The notes beneath the pieces were generated by a model. It saw nothing but the letters and a program-made list of their open reading frames with translations, searched no databases and was not told where the DNA came from. From Pseudoalteromonas flavipulchra NCIMB 2033 = ATCC BAA-314 (GTDB lineage: Bacteria; Pseudomonadota; Gammaproteobacteria; Enterobacterales; Alteromonadaceae): 64,000 nt of DNA. The position numbers and the translations under genes are program-made. The stretch is from assembly GCA_000814665.1 (NCBI GenBank), contig JWIH01000011.1, forward strand, positions 186,001-250,000, read 5' to 3'. The first letter of the stretch is position 1. Every line of letters begins with the position of its first letter. Shown piece by piece: positions 16,934 to 26,373 of this stretch.

Positions 16934-17695
16934 TTACTGCTCTCGACTATCGAGGCCTTGTTCTAGCAAACGGTTTAAATTCTCTACATCAATCAGCGCG
17001 CACATTTTCTCTTTAATCACCCCAGCCAACCAAGGCCGTTTACCATCTGCTGTGCGCCACTTTATGTCTTCAGGCTTGAGTGTTAAGTTGTTGACTAGTT
17101 TCTCTGCTAACAGTCCCCAGTTACTATCCCCAAGCGTAATCAAATACTGGTAATCCAGAGCATCTTCTAATTTTGGTGTTAACTTCTCAGGCATTACCCA
17201 TCGCGCAGTATCAACAACATTAAGCTTTTCTTCACGATTTAGCATCACGCCTTTAAACCATTTAGGTTTACCAAAGAGTTGATTGACTTCACCCAGTTGG
17301 TGTATTCCCCCAAGTGATTTAAGCGGAACCGCCAGTGTTAAGCCTGCAACTTCAAAAAACAATGCCTGAAATTCACCTTCTTGATAGGCTTCCCTTGCAG
17401 AAACGGATTCTATCGTTGTCTGTTCTTTGATAATAGATGTATTTTCAGTGACTTCAAGATCTTGAGCTAATTTACTCGGTTGTTCTTCAATAACTTCACT
17501 CACCGACTCCTGAGGCTCTGTAGCAACGACAACTGGAAGGTCTATATCCTCAAGTTCGGATTCCGGCTCTTTTACTTGTTCAAGTAGCTTTGCAACCGGT
17601 GATAATTCGCATTGTTCAATCTCTGGCTCCTCTTGTAATAGAGCGCCAAGATACTGCTTCATCACCTTTTCATTTGCAAATAAATGCTTACTCAT
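16934..17695 (-). CDS. parP: ParP, CheW-like array integration protein
   Basis: 253 residues. The N-terminal half (about 1-105) is acidic and unstructured (VEEKEP/E-rich), and the C-terminal half (about 107-245) is a CheW-like domain. In Vibrio, ParP binds ParC through the N-terminal part and CheA/MCPs through its C-terminal domain (the AIF domain), keeping chemotaxis arrays at the pole. Assignment rests on the CheW-like C-terminus plus position between parC (8 bp upstream) and cheW, the same order as in Vibrio. It is too long and too divergent to be a second CheW. Confidence 0.87.
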   Translation of the reverse strand: MSKHLFANEKVMKQYLGALLQEEPEIEQCELSPVAKLLEQVKEPESELEDIDLPVVVATEPQESVSEVIEEQPSKLAQDLEVTENTSIIKEQTTIESVSAREAYQEGEFQALFFEVAGLTLAVPLKSLGGIHQLGEVNQLFGKPKWFKGVMLNREEKLNVVDTARWVMPEKLTPKLEDALDYQYLITLGDSNWGLLAEKLVNNLTLKPEDIKWRTADGKRPWLAGVIKEKMCALIDVENLNRLLEQGLDSREQ

Positions 17696-17703
17696 TATGC
17701 TCT

Positions 17704-18474
17704 CTAGCTTAACTGCTTCAAATAGTCCAAAAGTGCACGATAAGCGAACACGCCTCGTGATTTAGGACAAAATTGTACTGGGACTTGCTGTGCAAGACTC
17801 GCATCCCTAAATTTAGTATCTACAGGAACCACACCTGGCCAAACAGCCTCTTTGTATGTTGCTAGCAACGTTTTATACGCCTCCAACGACGCTTTGGTCC
17901 GTTTATCATACATAGTTGGAATGATAGTATATTGATACTGTTTCTGCTGTGAAGACTGCATCAGCTCCATCGTGCGCATCATTCTATCTAGTCCCTTCAA
18001 TGCCAAAAATTCAGTTTGGACAGGTACTAAAATCCGCTCACTCGCTGCTAATGCGTTGACCATCAGTACGCCAAGCACTGGTGGACAGTCCAAAATAGCA
18101 TAGTCATATTGATCCGCTATTTTTTCGAGCGATTTCTTTAAGATAAGTCCCATGCCCGTTTTATTACCCATACTACGATCAAGCGTAGCAATGGCCATAG
18201 TGGCAGGCAAAATATCAAGATTCTCTATGGTTGATGGGCAAAGAGACTGTAAAATTTCTTCACTCGTCATGCTGCTGCCGCGTGCAAAAATATCATACAC
18301 ACTGACTTCTAACTCTTCAGAATCAATACCAAAGTAATATGTCAGTGAAGCATGTGGATCAGTATCAATAAGCAAAACTCGGTGACCCTGCTCAGCAAGA
18401 ATGCCTCCTAAGCTCACCGTCGTCGTGGTTTTACCCACGCCACCTTTTTGATTTGCTACTGTCCAAATTTTCAC
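17704..18474 (-). CDS. parC: ParC, ParA-like ATPase for polar chemotaxis arrays
   Basis: 256-residue MinD/ParA-family ATPase. It has a deviant Walker A NQKGGVGKTTTT (about 8-19), Walker A' DTDPHASLTYYFG and Walker B AILDCPP. It has no N-terminal DNA-binding extension and no parB gene nearby, which argues against plasmid or chromosome partition. Its location between cheB and parP identifies it as ParC, which directs inheritance of polar chemotactic arrays. A 127-bp gap separates it from cheB, so an internal promoter is possible. Confidence 0.9.
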   Translation of the reverse strand: MKIWTVANQKGGVGKTTTTVSLGGILAEQGHRVLLIDTDPHASLTYYFGIDSEELEVSVYDIFARGSSMTSEEILQSLCPSTIENLDILPATMAIATLDRSMGNKTGMGLILKKSLEKIADQYDYAILDCPPVLGVLMVNALAASERILVPVQTEFLALKGLDRMMRTMELMQSSQQKQYQYTIIPTMYDKRTKASLEAYKTLLATYKEAVWPGVVPVDTKFRDASLAQQVPVQFCPKSRGVFAYRALLDYLKQLS

Positions 18475-18601
18475 TCTATATTCCTTCGCTTATCACTATT
18501 GATTTCATTCAATAGATACTATACCAACTCAATGTTATTCATTCTTTTTAGACGTTTGATATTTACAAGCTTCAAGCAAAGCAACCAAGTGATGACTTAG
18601 T

Positions 18602-19747
18602 CTATTGGTTACCCGCTTCTTTATTAATTCTCGCAGCAAAGTCTTGTAGGGCGATACTATCCGACGAAAGTCCAGCGCCAGCGACAGCTTGAGGCATACC
18701 ATAAACAACACAAGTCGCTTCATCTTGCGCCCAAATAGTGGCCCCTACCTGTTTTAGCATACGAGCACCATCTCGGCCATCTGCGCCCATTCCCGTTAAG
18801 ACAATCGCTAACGTGTCGCCACCATAAGCTTTTGCAACACTTGCAAATGTCACATCAACGCTGGGCTTATAGGTGATCCTTGGACTATCATCTTCGAACA
18901 CTTTTAGTGTCTTACTACCACCGCGATTTTCAACCAGCATTTGCTTACCGCCAGGGGCTAAATAGGCCACCCCAGGCATTAATCTATCACCTTGCTCGGC
19001 TTCCTTAACCTTAATCTGGCATAAACTATTCAATCTTGCTGCAAACGCAGGTGTAAATGCGGCCGGCATATGCTGGATAAGTAAAATTGGATGAGGAAAG
19101 TTTGCAGGCAACTGAGTTAGTATTGTTTGCAGTGCAACGGGTCCACCTGTTGATGTACCAATTGCAACCAGTCCATATTTCTTACCCGATGCTCTAGCAC
19201 CCGCAGCACTAGACGTACCACCAGATACAGGCCTCTGAAAACTTCTATCCGGTTGAGGGATCGTTGCTCGTCCTGTATCAGCGCGAGTTGCTCTAGACTC
19301 GACGCGCTTTGGCGGAGTCGCAATAGTAGGGCGAGTAAAACGGCTAACGCGACGGCGGCCAATTTCCTTTACCTTATTTTGTAACGACTTAATTGCTTCT
19401 TCGCTATTACGAGCGATGTCTTCAAACTTTTTCGGTAAAAAATCTACAGCGCCCGCATCCAGTGCATCTAACGTAGCACTAGCGCCTTCACGAGTTAACG
19501 AAGAAAACATTAAGATTGGGGTCGGAGTGGCCTGCATGATCTGCTTCACCGCACTGATCCCATCAAGCACAGGCATTTCCACGTCCATCGTAATTACGTC
19601 TGGACGCAATGAAGCGGCCTTTTCAACCGCCTCCTTGCCATTAACTGCGAAATCTATAACTTTGATTTCACTGTCTTTTTCTAAAATTTCACTGACTCGA
19701 CGACGAAAAAAACTAGAATCGTCTACGACTAACACTTTAACTGCCAT
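18602..19747 (-). CDS. cheB: Protein-glutamate methylesterase CheB
   Basis: 381 residues: receiver domain (about 1-120; DD9-10, phosphoacceptor Asp55 in TMDVEMP, Lys in FLPKKF), a basic/Pro linker, then the methylesterase domain with catalytic Ser in GTSTGGP, His in LIQHMP and Asp in GMGADGRDG. It demethylates and deamidates chemoreceptors for adaptation. I chose ATG 19747; a TTG at 19753 adds two residues but sits too close to the weak GAG ribosome site. No cheR is in the window, as usual for this locus type. Confidence 0.95.
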   Translation of the reverse strand: MAVKVLVVDDSSFFRRRVSEILEKDSEIKVIDFAVNGKEAVEKAASLRPDVITMDVEMPVLDGISAVKQIMQATPTPILMFSSLTREGASATLDALDAGAVDFLPKKFEDIARNSEEAIKSLQNKVKEIGRRRVSRFTRPTIATPPKRVESRATRADTGRATIPQPDRSFQRPVSGGTSSAAGARASGKKYGLVAIGTSTGGPVALQTILTQLPANFPHPILLIQHMPAAFTPAFAARLNSLCQIKVKEAEQGDRLMPGVAYLAPGGKQMLVENRGGSKTLKVFEDDSPRITYKPSVDVTFASVAKAYGGDTLAIVLTGMGADGRDGARMLKQVGATIWAQDEATCVVYGMPQAVAGAGLSSDSIALQDFAARINKEAGNQ

Positions 19748-19806
19748 TGGCAACGCTCTTTAATTTGCTCTACAGCAGAGCAGCAAATGCCGCTCTAGAA
19801 TTCGAA

Positions 19807-19831
19807 CTACGCCTAATAAAATTAGGCGTAG
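19807..19831 (-). other. Perfect hairpin overlapping the cheA stop codon
   Basis: CTACGCCTAAT and ATTAGGCGTAG form an 11-bp perfect stem with a 3-nt loop. The cheA TAA (19822-19824) lies inside one arm. No T-run follows in minus sense, so it is not a standard terminator. It may attenuate or process the cheA-cheB transcript. Confidence 0.7.
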
Positions 19832-22053
19832 TGTTTTAATAAGTTGGGGACATCAAGGATTAGCGCAATACCACCATCAGATGTGATGGTAGCACCAGCC
19901 ATACCTGGTGTACCTTGTAATAACGCATCTAGTGGTTTGATTACGACTTCCTCTTGACCTATCAGAGAGTCAACCACAAAACCGACTTGTTTAGTGCCAA
20001 TTTGCGCAATGACAACATGGCCTTCAGCCTTTCTCATGCCCCTGTTCGCACCTTTTACCAACCAATGTTCAAGATAAAATAACGGAATTGCTTTTTCTCT
20101 CACTATGATAGTCAACTGACCATCAACCACATTCGTTTTTGTCAAATCTAAATGGAAGATCTCGTTCACGCCGGCAAGTGGTAACGCAAACGTTTGCTCT
20201 CCGACTACCACCATCAAGGTAGGCAAAATAGCCAATGTAAGCGGTACCTTAATCTCTAATACGGTACCAACACCCAATTCTGATTGGATATTTACCGAGC
20301 CATTCAATTGAGTGATCTTCGTTTTAACAACGTCCATCCCAACACCACGACCAGAAATGTCTGAAATTTGCTCTTTTGTTGAGAACCCTGGTGCGAAGAT
20401 CAAATTATAGGCTTCGGTATCGGACAGTCGGCTTGCTTGATCGGAGTCAATAACGCCTTTATTTATAGCAATCTTTTTGAGCTTTTCAGGGTCCATACCG
20501 GCACCATCATCTCGAATCGTGAGAAGAATGTGATCTCCCTCTTGAGATGCTGACAATGTGACTGTACCCATTCTTGGTTTGCCCGACGCTTCGCGTACGT
20601 CAGGCATTTCAATGCCATGATCTACTGAGTTTCTCACTAAGTGGACCAATGGATCTGCAAGCGCTTCAACCAAATTTTTATCTAAATCCGTCTCTTCGCC
20701 CTGTAAAACTAGGTTGATTTCTTTTTTCAAGCTGCGAGCAAGGTCTCTCACTACTCGAGGAAAGCGACCAAATACCTTTTTGATTGGCTGCATCCGCGTT
20801 TTCATCACGGCGCCCTGCAAATCAGCAGTGACTACATCAAGGTTCGAAATAGCTTTACCCATGCTTTCGCTGTTGGTGTTATTCGCTAAGCTAACCAAAC
20901 GGTTACGAACCAATACTAATTCGCCAACCATATTCATGATTTCATCAAGACGTTTAGTATCAACTCGGACCGTGGTCTCAGCTTGTGCCGCAGGTTTCTT
21001 CGCAGCGGCTGGTGTGGAAGCTTTTGCAGCCTCGGGCTCTTTTTGCGGTGCTGGTGCTGGAGTCGCAGGCTTAGCTTCAACTTTGGGCGCAGGCTTTGGT
21101 GCAGGTTTCGGCGCTGGCGCGGCTTTAACAGGCTCTGGTTGCGCAGGTTTAGTCTCTGAAACCTCTACTGGCGATTCATCGACCGCTTTAGGTGCACTGC
21201 CTTTACCATGAAGCTCGTCCAACAAAGCTTCAAACTCATCGTCGGTAATTTCTTCGTCGCCAGTAGACCCACTTGGGGCTGCTGGTGAGGTTGATTTAGC
21301 CTTAGGTTCACTCGCTTCTGGGGCAACAGCATCTTCTGCATTTGGTGCTCCACCGAATTTACCAACACCATGAAGTTCATCTAAGAGGTTATCGAATTCG
21401 TCATCGGTGATATCACCATCATCTGCGGTTGATACAGCTTCAGGTTTAGTTGCCGGAGCAACAGCAGGCGCATTACCCGAACCGTGTAATTCATCTAAAA
21501 GATTTTCAAATTCTTCTTCTGTTATCTCATCGATGCTGGAGCCGCTATCATCGCCTGAACCAACATCGGCGTCGAATAAAATATCATCAGCACTTAAATC
21601 TGGCACCACAGGTTCTGGCTCAGAAGTAGGTTCGTCAATCACTTCACTGACTTCGTCTTCAGATGCAGGCTGGCTAAGTTTGTGGAGTGTTTCAAGCAAC
21701 ACAGGGTCGGCCGCTTCTGGTTCCTCACGGTTTTGAATACAAGCGAACATTTCGTTGATCGTATCCAAAGATTGCAAAATAACATCCATCAGTTCGGAAG
21801 TTACTTTTCGTTGCCCTTGTCGTAGTACATCAAACACGTTCTCCGCACCGTGACAGGCATCGACCAGTTCGGTCATACCTAGGAAGCCAGCCCCACCTTT
21901 TACGGTATGGAAGCCACGGAAAATCGCATTGAGAAGTTCTTTATCTTCAGGATTATTTTCTAGTTCAACAAGCTGTTCAGATAACAGTTCTAATATTTCG
22001 CCTGCTTCAACAAGAAAGTCCTGCAAGATATCTTCATCGACTTCAAAGCTCAT
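19822..22053 (-). CDS. cheA: Chemotaxis histidine kinase CheA
   Basis: 743 residues. P1 HPt domain (phospho-His49 in GFHTVKGGAGF), a long linker (about 130-365), P3 dimerisation, P4 ATPase (NxxxH box VHLVRNSVDHG; G boxes GDGAGMD-type and ISGRGVGMDVV) and P5 CheW-like coupling domain. The linker holds three copies of an 'IT-acidic-EF-x-LLDELHG' motif and an Ala/Pro/Lys-rich hinge. A P2-type CheY-binding domain is not obvious. In ParP-containing organisms this linker region carries the LID segment that binds ParP. ATG 22053 is chosen, with TTGGAG 7 bp upstream, over an in-frame GTG at 22059. Confidence 0.95.
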   Translation of the reverse strand: MSFEVDEDILQDFLVEAGEILELLSEQLVELENNPEDKELLNAIFRGFHTVKGGAGFLGMTELVDACHGAENVFDVLRQGQRKVTSELMDVILQSLDTINEMFACIQNREEPEAADPVLLETLHKLSQPASEDEVSEVIDEPTSEPEPVVPDLSADDILFDADVGSGDDSGSSIDEITEEEFENLLDELHGSGNAPAVAPATKPEAVSTADDGDITDDEFDNLLDELHGVGKFGGAPNAEDAVAPEASEPKAKSTSPAAPSGSTGDEEITDDEFEALLDELHGKGSAPKAVDESPVEVSETKPAQPEPVKAAPAPKPAPKPAPKVEAKPATPAPAPQKEPEAAKASTPAAAKKPAAQAETTVRVDTKRLDEIMNMVGELVLVRNRLVSLANNTNSESMGKAISNLDVVTADLQGAVMKTRMQPIKKVFGRFPRVVRDLARSLKKEINLVLQGEETDLDKNLVEALADPLVHLVRNSVDHGIEMPDVREASGKPRMGTVTLSASQEGDHILLTIRDDGAGMDPEKLKKIAINKGVIDSDQASRLSDTEAYNLIFAPGFSTKEQISDISGRGVGMDVVKTKITQLNGSVNIQSELGVGTVLEIKVPLTLAILPTLMVVVGEQTFALPLAGVNEIFHLDLTKTNVVDGQLTIIVREKAIPLFYLEHWLVKGANRGMRKAEGHVVIAQIGTKQVGFVVDSLIGQEEVVIKPLDALLQGTPGMAGATITSDGGIALILDVPNLLKHYA

Positions 22054-22066
22054 ACACACTCTCCAA

Positions 22067-22843
22067 CTAGAAGCCTAAACTAGATAGCAAGTCATCGACT
22101 TCGTCTTGACCAGAAACCACGTCATCTCGCGATTCAGCGTCAATAATTGGACCTTCAGGTCCAGACAATTCATCACTGATAGTCTCGGTTGTTTTTATTT
22201 CGTTTTCATTCGCTTTCACAGCAGTTGAAGGCGCTTCATCTGAAGTACCAAAAACAGTCAGGAGGTGAATGAGACTATCTTCTACTTCTCTCACAAGCTC
22301 AATGACGCGCCGAATAACCTGCCCAGTCAAATCCTGATAGTCCTGAGCCATCAGCACATTCGTCATTAAACCTTGTAATTCGTCTGTACGTGTCTTTGAA
22401 GTCTGCATAAAGCTGTCGAGATCATGACACAGAGATTTAAACTCACCGAGTTGAATGTCTCTGCTCATCAATCGATCCCAAGTGGGCTTTATTTGCGCTA
22501 ACTCATCCGCTAGGTTCTGCGCAAGAGGTAAGCTTTCTTCGACCGCGTCCATCGTTTTGTTAGCAGCGCTTTCTGTCATTTCCATAACATAATTAAGACG
22601 CTGCTTGGCGTCAGGAATAGCCTCTGTCGTGAGATCTGCGAGGCGAGTATCCAGCTCAAAGTTCTTCAAGGACTCGTGTAATTGGCGAGTCAGCTTTCCG
22701 ACTTCTGCAAATAACTCCGATTGCTCTTTGTTAGCAGCTTCTAAAATCAGCTGGTCAGCTTTTTCTTGTTCACCTTGCTCTAGAAGCTCAACAAGTTGCT
22801 TAGCTTGTTCAAGTGTAATTTGAGGCGCAGCATTTACAGACAT
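22067..22843 (-). CDS. cheZ: CheY-P phosphatase CheZ
   Basis: 258-residue helical protein. The catalytic region AQDYQDLTGQVIRRVIELV contains the conserved Asp/Gln pair of CheZ. The acidic linker and the extreme C-terminus DEVDDLLSSLGF form the CheY-tethering helix. It dephosphorylates CheY. Located 20 bp after cheY and 13 bp before cheA. Confidence 0.95.
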   Translation of the reverse strand: MSVNAAPQITLEQAKQLVELLEQGEQEKADQLILEAANKEQSELFAEVGKLTRQLHESLKNFELDTRLADLTTEAIPDAKQRLNYVMEMTESAANKTMDAVEESLPLAQNLADELAQIKPTWDRLMSRDIQLGEFKSLCHDLDSFMQTSKTRTDELQGLMTNVLMAQDYQDLTGQVIRRVIELVREVEDSLIHLLTVFGTSDEAPSTAVKANENEIKTTETISDELSGPEGPIIDAESRDDVVSGQDEVDDLLSSLGF

Positions 22844-22862
22844 AGGCCATATCCCCTTGCTG

Positions 22863-23246
22863 TTAGCCTAGTCGCTCAAATACTTTTTCAAGCTTAGTTT
22901 TGAGCGTACCTGCAGTAAACGGTTTAACAATATATCCGTTCACCCCAGCTTGCGCTGCTGCAACAATTTGTTCTTTTTTCGCTTCTGCGGTAACCATCAA
23001 CACTGGAATGTGCTTAAGCTTTTCATCTGCGCGTATTGCACGAAGCAAATCAATACCTTGCATGCCCGGCATATTCCAATCAGTTACTACAAAGTCAAAC
23101 TCCTGATTTTGTAGCATCGGAAGTGCTGTACTACCATCATCAGCTTCTTGAACATTGGTAAAGCCTAAATCTCTTAATAGGTTTTTGATTATTCTTCTCA
23201 TAGTAGAGAAATCATCAACCACGAGAATCTTCATGTTCTTATCCAA
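22863..23246 (-). CDS. cheY: Chemotaxis response regulator CheY
   Basis: 127-residue single-domain receiver. DD11-12, phosphoacceptor Asp56 ([15 protein letters not shown]), Thr in MVTAEAK and Lys in YIVKPFT are all present. It binds FliM/FliN of the polar motor. The start is TTG 23246, with GGAGGAAG just upstream; an ATG four codons inside (23234) is the alternative. It lies 42 bp after fliA. Confidence 0.95.
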   Translation of the reverse strand: MDKNMKILVVDDFSTMRRIIKNLLRDLGFTNVQEADDGSTALPMLQNQEFDFVVTDWNMPGMQGIDLLRAIRADEKLKHIPVLMVTAEAKKEQIVAAAQAGVNGYIVKPFTAGTLKTKLEKVFERLG

Positions 23247-23288
23247 AACTTCCTCCAGTGAGGTTCGAACCCAACTATTTTATGTACT

Positions 23289-24023
23289 CTAATTTATCCA
23301 GTCATTGATTTTAGCTTTAAGCTTTATCATTGCCTGACCGTGAATTTGGCTTACTCGAGATTCACTGACATCAAGGATGGCACCAATCTCTTTTAAATTC
23401 ATTTCGTCGTTATAGTAAAGTGATAAAACCAGAGCATCCCTTTCGGGTAACGCTTTGATAGCATTTACTAAAGACTCGTTAAAACGTTCATTTTTAACGT
23501 TATTAAACGGTTTGTCTAGCGCAAAATCGCTGTTTGCTGGGGTTATCACGTCTTCATCAACCCCAAGATCCTCAATACCGATGACTTTACTTGCATTTAC
23601 ATCATGTAAAATATGATGGTACTCATCTAGAGATATATCAAGTTTTTCAGCGATTTCAGTGTCTTTTGGTTCTCGACCAAGGAGAGATTCTAACTCGGAG
23701 ATAGCTTCTGCAACCATTCTGCTATTTTTGTGAACAGAACGAGGCGCCCAATCACCACGACGGATTTCATCCAGCATTGCGCCTCGAATACGGATCCCCG
23801 CAAAGGTTTCGAAACTAGCGCCTTTAGTTGCATCGAAATTTTTAGATGCTTCAATCAATCCAATCATACCTGACTGGATCAGATCGTCGAGTTGCACACT
23901 TGCCGGAAGTCGAGCAATCAGGTGGCATGCCACTTTTTTGACAAGTGGAGCATGCCGTTCAACCACCTTATGAATGTGGTCTGAAGTTTGATATCCCGCA
24001 GCTCTATTGACCGGAGAAGCCAT
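23289..24023 (-). CDS. fliA: Flagellar sigma factor FliA (sigma-28)
   Basis: 244 residues with sigma-70-type regions 2 (LIQSGMIGLIEASKNFD, FETFAGIRIRGAMLDEIR), 3 and 4 (LPERDALVLSLYYNDEMNLKEIGAILDVSESRVSQIH), typical of FliA. It transcribes late genes such as flagellin, motor and chemotaxis genes and is held by FlgM until the hook is complete. A GTG at 24029 overlapping the flhG stop is an alternative start; ATG 24023 is preferred only because it is ATG. flhG and fliA are coupled either way. Confidence 0.93.
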   Translation of the reverse strand: MASPVNRAAGYQTSDHIHKVVERHAPLVKKVACHLIARLPASVQLDDLIQSGMIGLIEASKNFDATKGASFETFAGIRIRGAMLDEIRRGDWAPRSVHKNSRMVAEAISELESLLGREPKDTEIAEKLDISLDEYHHILHDVNASKVIGIEDLGVDEDVITPANSDFALDKPFNNVKNERFNESLVNAIKALPERDALVLSLYYNDEMNLKEIGAILDVSESRVSQIHGQAMIKLKAKINDWIN

Positions 24024-24025
24024 AA

Positions 24026-24886
24026 TCACCCGTTTACAAGTTGTTCAATGAAAAATTCTAGATGACCAGAAGGTTGATGCGGAATTGGCCATTTAACTGC
24101 CTTAGCAGCTAGTCCCTTAATCGCAATCGCCGCAGGGGAACTCGGAAATAAATCCACGATAGCTCTTTGTCTGCGAGAAGATTTACGCATGTTTTCGTCA
24201 AACGGTACGGTGGCCACTAATTCCAGTGCTACATCAAGAAAACGGTCTGTAACTTTTGAAAGTTTAGCAAATAATTCTTGCCCTTCACGCATACTGCGGA
24301 CCATGTTGGCAACAATTTTAAAACGATAGACACCATGCTCTCTGCTCAAAACTTTGATCAACGCGTAAGCATCTGTAATGGAAGTCGGTTCATCACACAC
24401 CACAACCATCACATCTTGTGCAGCTCGAGAGAAGCTCAGAACCATATCTGAGATACCAGCTGCGGTATCAACAATTAAGATATCAAATTGCGTGTTAAGC
24501 TCGCTAAATGCACGAATAAGTCCTGCATGCTCTGCGGGAGTCAGCTCTACCATACTTTGAGAGCCTGAGGTCGCCGGTACAATTTTAATTCCAGCGGGAC
24601 CTTCTACGAGAATCTCATCTAGTTCACATTCACCCGACAACACGTGCGACAGATTTTTTTCTACCCTTAGACCTAACATCACATCACAGTTTGCCAAGCC
24701 CAAGTCCGCATCTAAAACGAGAACTCGCTGTCCTTGTTGGCCCATAGCGATGGCAGTATTGAGCGAGACGTTGGTTTTACCCACCCCACCTTTTCCACCG
24801 GTCACGGCTATTACTTTTACACCCTGGTTGCTATTTTGACTCATTCTACGCAGGCCACTTGCTTGATCTAAAACTGTGTTAATCAT
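24026..24886 (-). CDS. flhG: Flagellar number regulator FlhG (FleN)
   Basis: 286-residue MinD-like ATPase with deviant Walker A GGKGGVGKTN (about 30-39), Walker A' DADLGLANCD and Walker B DTAAGIS. The N-terminal DQASGLRRM motif matches the helix that stimulates FlhF GTPase activity, and the C-terminus has an amphipathic membrane-targeting helix (FFIEQLV). In polar flagellates it limits flagellar number and inhibits FlrA/FleQ. It overlaps flhF by 8 bp. Confidence 0.95.
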   Translation of the reverse strand: MINTVLDQASGLRRMSQNSNQGVKVIAVTGGKGGVGKTNVSLNTAIAMGQQGQRVLVLDADLGLANCDVMLGLRVEKNLSHVLSGECELDEILVEGPAGIKIVPATSGSQSMVELTPAEHAGLIRAFSELNTQFDILIVDTAAGISDMVLSFSRAAQDVMVVVCDEPTSITDAYALIKVLSREHGVYRFKIVANMVRSMREGQELFAKLSKVTDRFLDVALELVATVPFDENMRKSSRRQRAIVDLFPSSPAAIAIKGLAAKAVKWPIPHQPSGHLEFFIEQLVNG

Positions 24887-26354
24887 ACATTCCTACTGAC
24901 TCTGACGCTACAGGTACACGTCGAGAGTGCTGTGCTTTTATTCTTTTTAAATACAATTGCTCAGCCTTTTTTACTAGCTTTTGAGCATTTGCTACGCGAA
25001 TGTCTTCTGGCACTCGCTGACCGTTGGTAAGATACCCTATTGGCAAGCGATTTTGAATCGCTATGCTAATTATCTCACCTAAACTTAGACTTTCATCAAG
25101 TTTTGTGAAAATACAGCCACTTAAATTTACTTTTTTGAAGTGTCTTACTGTTTCTTGTAACACATTCATCTGTGCTGTCGCACTTAATACTAAATAGCTG
25201 CGAATATCTACTCTCGCGCTACGCATAAGTGTATTTAACTGTTCAGTTAAGCGCAAATCTCTTTGACTCATTCCCGCCGTATCTATTAATACTAGACGCT
25301 TATTGCGTAAATGATAAAGCACTTCTGCAAGTTCATTTGCATCTTTAACTTGCTTAACCGGACAACCAATGATTCTACCATAGGTAGCTAACTGCTCGTA
25401 AGCGCCTATTCTGTAGGTATCAGTCGTTATTAACGCCACTTTATCTGCACCGTATTTTTGTGCACCTAATGCCGCTAATTTTGCAACCGTTGTGGTTTTA
25501 CCAACACCAGTTGGACCCACCATCGCAAATACGCCACCTTGACGAAGAATATCATTGTTAGTGGTGTGCATTTGGTTGATCACCATATTTAACAATGCAT
25601 TCCAGGCTTCTTTACGAGAAACATCATCAGGGATAAAGCATGCCATTTGCTCAGCAACATCTTTGTCTATGCCCATTCCTTCCAAACGATCTACAAGACA
25701 CGCACGGGTTGGATCGCGACGAGCCATTTCTTGTTTCATTAGACCAGATACTTGATGTTCAAGTAATTGACGAATAGCGTTCATTTCTTCACGCATTGCA
25801 CTCATTTCGTCAGGCTTGGCATTTAACTCCGGTAAATCATCACCAAAACCGTTGTCTAACTCATCCGACTCGCCCCACTGCTGTGGCTGCTCAAATGCAT
25901 CATCATCAAAGTCAAAAGATTGGCGACGAGCTTGCTGTGGCTTCGCTTGATGCGTCGGTGCAGCAGTTTGTGTTTTACGTTGGCTGCTTAACATTTGCTC
26001 TGTATCAATCCCCGACTGGGAGAACATAGAAGCAAGTTCTGGTGAGCGCGGGCGCGGTGCCTGACGCTCGAGCAATGCCGCTAAGCTATCGGCAACTTGC
26101 GCTTGTTTTGCTGGCTGTGCTTGGCGAGGCTCTGGACGGACAAAGCGGGTCGGAGCCTCATTTGAGGCAGTCGCACGGGCAGTGGGAGCTTGCTTAACTG
26201 GTGCAGCAGCACGGTCATTATCAACTGCTGCGACGATTTCAACACCATCTGCTAACTTTTTGTTAGACATAATGACAGCATCTGCACCAAGCTCTTCTTT
26301 TACTTCATTTAAAGCCGTACGCATATCTTTTGCGAAGAAACGTTTAATTTTCAT
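24879..26354 (-). CDS. flhF: Flagellar placement GTPase FlhF
   Basis: 491-residue SRP-type GTPase. It has a basic N-terminus (MKIKRFFAKDMRTALNEVKE), a long variable Gln/Pro-rich B region (about 60-200), an N domain, then a G domain with VGPTGVGKTTTVAKL (G1), TTDTYRIGA, LIDTAGMS and TKLDE. It recruits early flagellar parts to the cell pole. It is 19 bp after flhA. Confidence 0.95.
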   Translation of the reverse strand: MKIKRFFAKDMRTALNEVKEELGADAVIMSNKKLADGVEIVAAVDNDRAAAPVKQAPTARATASNEAPTRFVRPEPRQAQPAKQAQVADSLAALLERQAPRPRSPELASMFSQSGIDTEQMLSSQRKTQTAAPTHQAKPQQARRQSFDFDDDAFEQPQQWGESDELDNGFGDDLPELNAKPDEMSAMREEMNAIRQLLEHQVSGLMKQEMARRDPTRACLVDRLEGMGIDKDVAEQMACFIPDDVSRKEAWNALLNMVINQMHTTNNDILRQGGVFAMVGPTGVGKTTTVAKLAALGAQKYGADKVALITTDTYRIGAYEQLATYGRIIGCPVKQVKDANELAEVLYHLRNKRLVLIDTAGMSQRDLRLTEQLNTLMRSARVDIRSYLVLSATAQMNVLQETVRHFKKVNLSGCIFTKLDESLSLGEIISIAIQNRLPIGYLTNGQRVPEDIRVANAQKLVKKAEQLYLKRIKAQHSRRVPVASESVGMYD

Positions 26355-26373
26355 GTTACAGCCCCTTTATCCT

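Noticed and set aside
17704..18474. Chromosome or plasmid partition ParA, hence an integrated plasmid
   Set aside because: There is no parB or parS, and it sits in the che operon next to ParP; ParC explains it.
23929..23956. Inverted repeat GGCATGCCACTT / AAGTGGAGCATGCC in fliA
   Set aside because: Needs a 2-nt bulge and falls in codons for a conserved FliA segment (KKVACHLIARL); likely chance.
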